Source: Massilia sp. | GTDB taxonomy: Bacteria; Pseudomonadota; Gammaproteobacteria; Burkholderiales; Burkholderiaceae_D | Assembly (NCBI GenBank): GCA_003484545.1 | Contig: DNCF01000503.1 | Span: forward strand, 1-11,295 | Reading direction: 5' to 3' | Length of the DNA stretch: 11,295 nt | Part shown: piece after piece, positions 6,708-11,295 of the stretch | Numbering within the stretch: position 1 is the first letter of the stretch | How the letters are laid out: each line of letters starts with the position of its first letter | The notes under the pieces: model-generated | What the model was told of the DNA's origin: nothing | The model's database searches: none | What the model saw: the letters and a program-made list of their open reading frames with translations, nothing else | Made by a program: the position numbers and the translations under genes

Positions 6708-6893
6708 TCAGGCGCGGTCGATGCCGTCCTTCAGCACTTCCTTGGCATCGCCATATTTTTCCTGGGTCTTGCCCTCGACCTGGTTCTTCAGGCCCTTGGC
6801 TTCCTGTTCGCGGTTGCCGACCAGCTTGCCGGCTTCTTCCTGGATCTTGCCACCGATGTCTTGCAGTTTGCCTTCGACTTGGTCCTTGTTCAT
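6708..6893 (-). CDS. CsbD family stress-response protein (copy 1)
   Basis: This 61-residue, highly charged hydrophilic protein has the CsbD pattern: MNKDQVEGKLQDIGGKIQEE at the start, then GKLVGN, then NQVEGKTQEKYGDAKEV. The QVEGK motif occurs twice, reflecting an internal repeat of about 33 residues. CsbD proteins are small, abundant, general-stress-induced proteins (SigB-controlled in Bacillus subtilis, and YjbJ in E. coli) with no defined biochemical role. The ATG at 6893-6891 is preceded by AAGGAG at good spacing. About 33 of the first 58 positions are identical to the second copy at 8327-8503. It is transcribed away from the AI-2E-family gene and ends at the shared terminator. Confidence 0.92.
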   Translation of the reverse strand: MNKDQVEGKLQDIGGKIQEEAGKLVGNREQEAKGLKNQVEGKTQEKYGDAKEVLKDGIDRA

Positions 6894-7072
6894 GATGGTT
6901 CTCCTTACAGGTTAGTCAAGTAAAGCGCGGACGATATGCCGCGCGATGGGTCCAGAATACGCCCGCGCCCCCTGCCCATCTGTACGGCCACGCACATAGC
7001 TCGTCCATACCTTGGCGCCGCCGTGCGCTGCTCATCCATGCGCCGGCCAGCCGGATGCAGTGGTAGTGTTGA

Positions 7073-7089
7073 ATTATCCTTTTGATAAT
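7073..7089. promoter_or_regulatory. Inverted repeat ATTATC-5-GATAAT upstream of the AI-2E-family gene
   Basis: Six-base arms at 7073-7078 and 7084-7089 form a perfect inverted repeat around CTTTT, ending 10 bases before the ATG at 7100. GATAAT also resembles a -10 box, but it would be too close to the ATG for a normal leader. It could be an operator or a leader hairpin. It is an AT-rich patch in a GC-rich region. Confidence 0.3.
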
Positions 7090-7099
7090 CAAACCAACC

Positions 7100-8194
7100 A
7101 TGAGCGAACAATCCCCTTCCCTACCGCACACCGCCGAGGCGGACGCCACGCCCAGGCGCGGGCTGATGCGGCGCACGGCCATCATCAACGGCGTTGCCGC
7201 TCTTTTCATCCTGGGACTGGCCGCGGTCTGGTTCGCCGCCGACGCCCTGCTGCTGATCTTCGCCTGCATCCTGTTCGCGGTGCTGCTCTATAAACTGAGC
7301 GACATGCTGGCACAGCGCACGAGGATGAAACGCCAGGTCGCGCTGGCGGTCGTCGTGTTGCTGCTGTTTGCCATTGTCGGCTTGGGCGGCTGGGCCATGG
7401 CGCCGCAGATTGCCGAGCAGTCAAGCAAGCTGGCCGAAACCGTGCCGCAGTCGATCGAGAAGCTGCAGGGTTTCGTCAAGCAGCATCCGGTGCTGCAGCG
7501 CGTGGCGGCCGAGCTGCCGCCGCCGGAGCAGGCGCTCAAGCAGATGTCCTCGCTGGTGCCGAACGCCGGCCTGTTCTTCGGCGGCGTCATCGGCGCCCTG
7601 GGCAACGTGGTGATCATCCTCTTCGTCGGCATTTATTTCGCCGCCTCGCCGCACCTGTACACGAACGGTTTCATCAAGCTGGTGCCGCAGGCGAAGCGTC
7701 CGCGTGCGCGCCAGGTGATGAAGAAGTTGGGCGACACGCTGGGCAGCTGGCTGCTCGGCAAATCGATCTCGATGCTGATCGTCGGAGTCGCCACCTCGGT
7801 CGGCCTGGGTTTGCTGGGCGTGCCGCTTGGCCTGCTGCTCGGGATCATCGCCGGGCTGCTGGATTTCGTTCCCTATCTCGGCCCGATCCTGGCCGGCATC
7901 CCGGCGGTGCTGATTGCGTTTTCCATCAGCCCTGACCTGGCGCTGTACACCATCCTGCTGTTCACCGGCGTGCAGCTGGTCGAGGGTTATCTGCTGCAGC
8001 CGCTGATCGAATCGCGCGCCGTCGACCTGCCGCCGGCGCTGACCATCGTCATGCAGCTGGTGTTCGGCACCCTGTTCGGCTTTGCCGGCGTGGCGCTGGC
8101 GACACCGCTGGCGGCGGCGCTCAAGGTGCTGGTGCAGATGCTGTATGTGGAGGATGTGCTGGGGGATAAGGTGGAGGAGGACGAGAAGTCGTAA
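7100..8194 (+). CDS. AI-2E family (PerM/TqsA-type) inner-membrane protein
   Basis: From the ATG at 7100 the protein has 364 residues, the usual size for the family. The topology is also typical: two or three helices near the N-terminus (about 30-100), a soluble segment of about 100 residues (AEQSSKLAETVPQSIEKLQG and on), then four or five helices. The family hallmark DFVPYLGPILAGIPAVL starts at Asp255 and lies in the second membrane block. E. coli relatives include TqsA, linked to autoinducer-2 export, and PerM. Others in the family are sodium or potassium/proton antiporters, so the substrate is not predictable. A TTG at 7082 would add six residues; I prefer the ATG, although neither has a clear ribosome site. 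The acidic tail (VEEDEKS) is cytoplasmic. It is flanked by two CsbD genes on the opposite strand. Confidence 0.87.
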   Translation: MSEQSPSLPHTAEADATPRRGLMRRTAIINGVAALFILGLAAVWFAADALLLIFACILFAVLLYKLSDMLAQRTRMKRQVALAVVVLLLFAIVGLGGWAMAPQIAEQSSKLAETVPQSIEKLQGFVKQHPVLQRVAAELPPPEQALKQMSSLVPNAGLFFGGVIGALGNVVIILFVGIYFAASPHLYTNGFIKLVPQAKRPRARQVMKKLGDTLGSWLLGKSISMLIVGVATSVGLGLLGVPLGLLLGIIAGLLDFVPYLGPILAGIPAVLIAFSISPDLALYTILLFTGVQLVEGYLLQPLIESRAVDLPPALTIVMQLVFGTLFGFAGVALATPLAAALKVLVQMLYVEDVLGDKVEEDEKS

Positions 8195-8239
8195 TGGATA
8201 GCGGCGGCGCCGGGTTGTGCGAACGTCGCGCATCGCCGC

Positions 8240-8257
8240 GTGGGCACCAGTGCCCAC
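8240..8257 (+). terminator. Hairpin after the AI-2E-family gene (weak terminator candidate)
   Basis: GTGGGCA (8240-8246) pairs perfectly with TGCCCAC (8251-8257) across a CCAG loop, 46 bases after the stop. No T run follows, so intrinsic termination would be weak. It may only stabilise the mRNA end. Confidence 0.35.
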
Positions 8258-8272
8258 CCTGCTCGCACCGCC

Positions 8273-8304
8273 AGAAACAAAACAGCCGCGACGTATCGCG
8301 GCTG
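8273..8304 (-). terminator. Rho-independent terminator for the second CsbD gene
   Basis: On the minus strand CAGCCGCGA pairs with TCGCGGCTG in a 9-bp stem (8296-8304 with 8283-8291) around a four-base loop. TTTTGTTTC follows. It lies about 22 bases past the stop of the CsbD gene at 8327. Confidence 0.82.
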
Positions 8305-8326
8305 CTGCGCTACGAGAGGAATCGGA

Positions 8327-8503
8327 TCAGCGGTTGCCCTTGACGATGTCCTTCACGTCGCCCACTTTTTCCTGGACCTTGCCTTCCGCCTGGTTCGACA
8401 GGCCCTCCGACTGCTGCTGGCGGCTGCCGACGGCTTCGCCGACCTTTTCCTGGATCTTGCCGCCAATGTCCTTGGCCTTGCCTTTGATTTGGTCGTCGTT
8501 CAT
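8327..8503 (-). CDS. CsbD family stress-response protein (copy 2)
   Basis: This 58-residue hydrophilic protein begins MNDDQIKGKAKDIGGKIQEK and later has NQAEGKVQEKVGDVKDI, the same two-part CsbD pattern as the copy at 6708-6893. The block DIGGKIQE is identical in both. I chose the ATG at 8503-8501 because GAAGGGG sits six bases upstream and the protein then aligns end to end with its paralogue. The reading frame is open much further upstream, but that part overlaps the methyltransferase gene in another frame and is not protein-like. The gene lies 37 bases after the methyltransferase stop on the same strand, so it may be co-transcribed or have its own promoter there. Its molecular role is unknown; the family is stress-induced. 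Confidence 0.92.
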   Translation of the reverse strand: MNDDQIKGKAKDIGGKIQEKVGEAVGSRQQQSEGLSNQAEGKVQEKVGDVKDIVKGNR

Positions 8504-8540
8504 GTCATGCCCCTTCGGTTGAGTGATACGAAGCCCCACC

Positions 8541-9233
8541 TTAGGCCGGAGCGCCGGTACTTTCTGTACGTTCGTTAACATTGGGTTTGCGCCACAAGCT
8601 GGCCAGCCAGGGCTGCTGTTCGCGCGGCAAGCCTTCGGGGCGGTAATAATGGTAGAGCGGCGCGAAGCCGGCGCCGACCAGGTAACGCTCCCAGGCCGGA
8701 TAGTCGTACCAGCTGCCGTAGCGCGGCCCGTTCCAGCCTTCCTCGTTGTGCCCGCGCGGATTCGAGCTGAACAGCACCCCGCCGGGCTTGAGCGTGCCAT
8801 GCAGCGCGGCCAGCACGGCGGGCAGCGCCCTGCTGGGCACGTGGAACAGCGACGCATTGGCGAACACGCCGTCGAACATGTCCTTCGGCAAGTCCAGGTG
8901 CAGGAAGTCCTGGTGCCAGACCTCGCAGCCGCTGTAGTCGCGCGCCATGGTCACGAATTCCCGGGAACCGTCCAGGCCGATGGCGCGGTGGCCGAGCGTG
9001 GCGAAGGTCTTCAGGTCGCGTCCCGGTCCGCAGCCCAGGTCGAGCAGCGTGAACGGCGCCGGGGCCTCGATGGCGCCGAGCAGGGCCGCGATGTTCTGGC
9101 TGACGTCGTGGCCGATGGTGCCGGCGAAGAATTGCCGCGCATTGCGCTCGTAATGCGCGAGCGTGCGGCGCGAGATGTCGTCGAAGCGGTCGTCAAAGCG
9201 GTCGTCGAGCGGGTCGTCGGGGCTGTCGTTCAT
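8541..9233 (-). CDS. Class I SAM-dependent methyltransferase
   Basis: The 230-residue protein has a Rossmann-type methyltransferase core. Motif I, LLDLGCGPGRD, at residues 63-73 binds S-adenosylmethionine. Asp88 in AIGLDGS is the acidic residue at the end of strand 2 that normally contacts the ribose. FDGVFANASLFHVP and LKPGGVLFSSNPRG are the motif IV and V regions of the Methyltransf_11/25 type. The substrate cannot be inferred. The C-terminal part is rich in Trp and Tyr (GWNGPRYGSWYDYP). The N-terminus is unusual: an Asp-rich stretch (DDPLDDRFDDRFDD) encoded by 12-bp tandem repeats. The ATG at 9233-9231 has only a poor ribosome site, and no obvious alternative start follows before the conserved core. 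A CsbD gene lies downstream on the same strand. Confidence 0.85.
   Translation of the reverse strand: MNDSPDDPLDDRFDDRFDDISRRTLAHYERNARQFFAGTIGHDVSQNIAALLGAIEAPAPFTLLDLGCGPGRDLKTFATLGHRAIGLDGSREFVTMARDYSGCEVWHQDFLHLDLPKDMFDGVFANASLFHVPSRALPAVLAALHGTLKPGGVLFSSNPRGHNEEGWNGPRYGSWYDYPAWERYLVGAGFAPLYHYYRPEGLPREQQPWLASLWRKPNVNERTESTGAPA
9177..9220 (-). repeat. 12-bp tandem repeat in the 5' end of the methyltransferase gene
   Basis: On the plus strand GTCGTCGAAGCG, GTCGTCAAAGCG, GTCGTCGAGCGG and a partial GTCGTCGG follow one another, about 3.7 units. The period is a multiple of three, so changes in copy number would keep the frame and lengthen or shorten the Asp-rich N-terminus (DDRF units). Confidence 0.75.
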
Positions 9234-9240
9234 GGTGGCG

Positions 9241-9275
9241 AGAGAAACGGCGGCGCCGGCACCATGCCGGCGCCG
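9241..9275 (-). terminator. GC-rich hairpin between the M13 peptidase and the methyltransferase
   Basis: CGGCGCCGGCA (9251-9261) pairs with TGCCGGCGCCG (9265-9275) in an 11-bp stem with a three-base loop. On the minus strand CCGTTTCTCTC follows, a poor T run. A second imperfect hairpin lies at 9291-9331 (GCTGGCG with CGCCAGC plus inner G/C pairing). Together they probably end or weaken transcription of the M13 peptidase gene before the methyltransferase start at 9233. Confidence 0.4.
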
Positions 9276-9343
9276 GCTTGGAAAGAATCGGCTGGCGGGG
9301 GCGTCGCCCGATGGCGTCCCCGCTCGCCAGCTTACAACATCCC

Positions 9344-11295
9344 TTACCAGATGCGCACGCGCTCCTGCGGCGCCAGGTAGAGCGCCTGGCCCGGCTTGAC
9401 GTCGAAGGCCTGGTACCAGGCGTCCAGGTTGCGCACGATGTAGGTGCGGTACTGGGCCGGGGCGTGGCCGTCGGTCAGCACGATGCGGCGCAGCGAGGCT
9501 TCGCGCATCTTGGTGCGCCAGCCCTGGGCGAAGCCGGTGAAGAAACGGCGTTCGCCCTCGACGCCCGCGCTCTTGCCTTCCGCCGACGCTTTATAGGCGT
9601 CGAAGGCCGCCTCCAGGCCGGCCAGGTCGGCCAGGTTTTCGCTCAGGGTCAACTGGCCGTTGACCGCCAGGTCCGGGAAGGGTTTATAGGTGTTGTACTG
9701 GGCCACCAGCTTGCTGGACGCCGCCTTGAAGTGGGCCAGGTCCTCCTTGGTCCACCAGTCGCGCAGGCGGCCCTGGGCGTCGAACTGGGCACCCTGGTCG
9801 TCGAAGCTGTGGCTGATCTCGTGGCCGATGATGGAGCCGATCGCGCCGTAGTTCTGGGCGTCCGGCGCCTTCGGGTCGAAGAACGGCGGCTGCAGGATGG
9901 CGGCCGGGAAGTTCAGCGCATTCTGCAGCGGCAGGTTCACCGCGTTCACCAGTTGCGGCGGCATGGCCCACTCGGTGCGCTCGGGCTTGCGTGTCAACTT
10001 GGCCAGCTCCTGCTGGTAGTGGAAGGTTTCCGCGCGCACGGCGTTGCCGAAGGCGTCGTCGCGCCTGACCTCGAGACCGTCGTAGGATTTCCAGCGGTCC
10101 GGGTAGCCCACGCCCACGTACAGCGACTTGACCTTGGCCTGGGCCTGGGCGCGGGTGGCCGGCGCCATCCATTCGAGCTTGTCGATGCGGCGGCTGAAGG
10201 CGTCGATGATGTTGGCGACCATCTTCTGCACGCGCGCCTTGTCCTCGGCCGGGAAATAGCGGCCGACGTAGATCTTGCCGACCGCCTCGTCCATCGCCTC
10301 GTTGGTGGCGGCCAGCGCGCGCTTCCAGCGCACCGACTGCTGCGGGGTGCCGGTCAGGGCCTTGCCGTTGAACTCGAAGCGCTGGTCGGCAAAGGCCTTC
10401 GGCAGCAGGCTGGCATACTGGTTCAGCTTGTGGAAGGCCAGGTAGTCGCGCCAGGTGGCCACGTCCGCGTCGGCCAGCAGGCGTGCCGCACCCGTCACCG
10501 CGCTCGGGTGGTAGACCTGGAAGCGCTCCTGGTCCGATAGCTGCGCGGCCTTGAAGAAAGCCTGCCAGTCGACGCCCGGCGCCTTGCTGGCGAAATCCTT
10601 CAGGGTCCAGACATTGTTCGACTTCTGGATGTCGCTCGAGTCCTCGCGCGTGGCATGGGTCTGCGCCAGCGCCAGCTCGAGCTCGAACACGCGCGCGGCG
10701 CGTTCCTCGGCCTTGTCGAAGCCGGCCAGTTTCAGCATGGCCGCGATGTGCTGCTGGTACTTGGTGCGCAGCTCGGCCATGCGCGCATTGTTCTCGAGGT
10801 AGTAGGCGCGGTCGGGCATGCCCAGTCCGCCCTGCAGCAGGTAAGGCAGGTTGCGTGACGGATCGGTCAAGCCCTGGGCGATCCAGACGCCGAACAGGTT
10901 CTCGGTGAAGAAGTCGGTGGCGTTGAGCGGGTCGACGTCGGCGCGCACCGAAGCGCCCAGCGCCCGCACCAGGGCCGCCTTGTCCTTGATCGCGGCGATC
11001 TGCGCCAGCATCGGCTTGACCGGCGCCAGGCCGCGCTTCTCGATCGCCGCCTCGTCCATGTAGGCGGCGTAGAAATCGGCCACCTTGCGCGCTTCGCCGC
11101 CCGTCCCCTTGGCCGCGCCCAGCTCCTCGATCATCTTCGCGATGCGGGTGTTGGTGTCCTCAGCCAGCGCGCCCATCGCGCTCCAGGAGCCGCGGTCGGC
11201 CGGGATCTCGGTTTTCGCCAGCCAGTCGCCGTTGGTGTAGGCGAAGAAGTCGTCGCCCGGCAGCACGGTCATGCCGGCGGGCTTGTCGGCGGGCT
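9344..11295 (-). CDS. M13 family (neprilysin/PepO-like) zinc metallopeptidase, N-terminus missing
   Basis: The reading frame is open to the right edge. The first Met seen, at 11272, lies just before GDDFFAYTNGDWLAKTEIP, a block that in M13 enzymes follows the signal peptide, so the true start lies outside the window. Positions below count from that Met. HEISH at 484-488 (bases 9823-9809) supplies two zinc ligands and the catalytic Glu485. ENLAD at 545-549 supplies the third ligand, Glu545, and Asp549. The substrate-binding segment NAVNLPLQNALNFPAAILQP, followed by PFF, precedes them. The C-terminus ends in ERVRIW, as is usual for the family. The catalytic half is intact. M13 enzymes cut peptides of up to about 40 residues, on the N-terminal side of hydrophobic residues. 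Bacterial members are usually exported or lipid-anchored, which cannot be checked here. Genes downstream on the same strand are separated by hairpins. Confidence 0.93.
   Translation of the reverse strand, partial: PADKPAGMTVLPGDDFFAYTNGDWLAKTEIPADRGSWSAMGALAEDTNTRIAKMIEELGAAKGTGGEARKVADFYAAYMDEAAIEKRGLAPVKPMLAQIAAIKDKAALVRALGASVRADVDPLNATDFFTENLFGVWIAQGLTDPSRNLPYLLQGGLGMPDRAYYLENNARMAELRTKYQQHIAAMLKLAGFDKAEERAARVFELELALAQTHATREDSSDIQKSNNVWTLKDFASKAPGVDWQAFFKAAQLSDQERFQVYHPSAVTGAARLLADADVATWRDYLAFHKLNQYASLLPKAFADQRFEFNGKALTGTPQQSVRWKRALAATNEAMDEAVGKIYVGRYFPAEDKARVQKMVANIIDAFSRRIDKLEWMAPATRAQAQAKVKSLYVGVGYPDRWKSYDGLEVRRDDAFGNAVRAETFHYQQELAKLTRKPERTEWAMPPQLVNAVNLPLQNALNFPAAILQPPFFDPKAPDAQNYGAIGSIIGHEISHSFDDQGAQFDAQGRLRDWWTKEDLAHFKAASSKLVAQYNTYKPFPDLAVNGQLTLSENLADLAGLEAAFDAYKASAEGKSAGVEGERRFFTGFAQGWRTKMREASLRRIVLTDGHAPAQYRTYIVRNLDAWYQAFDVKPGQALYLAPQERVRIW

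Noticed and set aside
8504..8857. Upstream extension of the second CsbD reading frame to 176 residues (possible fusion)
   Set aside because: The extra N-terminal part overlaps the methyltransferase gene in another frame and is Cys/Arg/Pro-rich shadow sequence. A good ribosome site marks the ATG at 8503.
9278..10540. A 420-codon plus-strand open frame antisense to the M13 peptidase gene
   Set aside because: It is the antisense shadow of a gene with intact HExxH and ExxxD motifs; its product has biased composition and no domain.

Overview
The window is a high-GC, densely coded stretch of what looks like an ordinary chromosome. It carries no insertion sequence, phage gene, RNA gene or CRISPR array that I can see. 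The gene content suggests a betaproteobacterium of the Burkholderiales, most likely an Oxalobacteraceae genus such as Massilia. That content is cbpA-cbpM, a NorM-type MATE pump, a secreted DPP IV-like peptidase, a secreted beta-helix protein, CsbD stress proteins, a PerM-type membrane protein and an M13 peptidase. The taxonomic placement is inference from protein style and base composition, not from a marker gene.

Layout. 1-1060 (minus): a two-gene co-chaperone operon, cbpA then cbpM, with cbpM running off the left edge. 1061-1286: a divergent control region with a heat-shock-like promoter facing cbpA. 1287-2690 (plus): a NorM-like MATE efflux protein. 2790-5009 (plus): an exported S9-family serine peptidase whose start codon sits directly after a perfect 10-bp inverted repeat; a strong intrinsic terminator follows. 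5010-5379: the only long gap. Its 240 bases from 5101 to 5340 are about 37% GC, far below the surroundings, and it holds several TTCC/GGAA inverted repeats. 5380-6579 (plus): an exported parallel beta-helix protein of unknown function. 6638-6679: a GC-rich terminator serving both converging genes.

6708-6893 (minus) and 8327-8503 (minus): two small CsbD-family paralogues bracketing an AI-2E/PerM-family membrane protein at 7100-8194 (plus). 8541-9233 (minus): a class I SAM-dependent methyltransferase with a 12-bp tandem repeat in its 5' end. 9344-11295 (minus): an M13 zinc metallopeptidase whose N-terminus lies beyond the right edge.

How the genes fit together. Several products belong to stress physiology (CbpA/CbpM, two CsbD proteins, a drug pump). 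Several act outside the cytoplasm (the S9 peptidase and beta-helix protein carry signal peptides; M13 enzymes usually do too). Apart from cbpA-cbpM I see no convincing multi-gene pathway. I found no clearly new multi-gene system. The most unusual material is regulatory: the AT-rich palindrome-bearing leader of the beta-helix gene, the ribosome-site-masking complementarities ahead of two exported proteins, and the sigma-32-like promoter ahead of cbpA.
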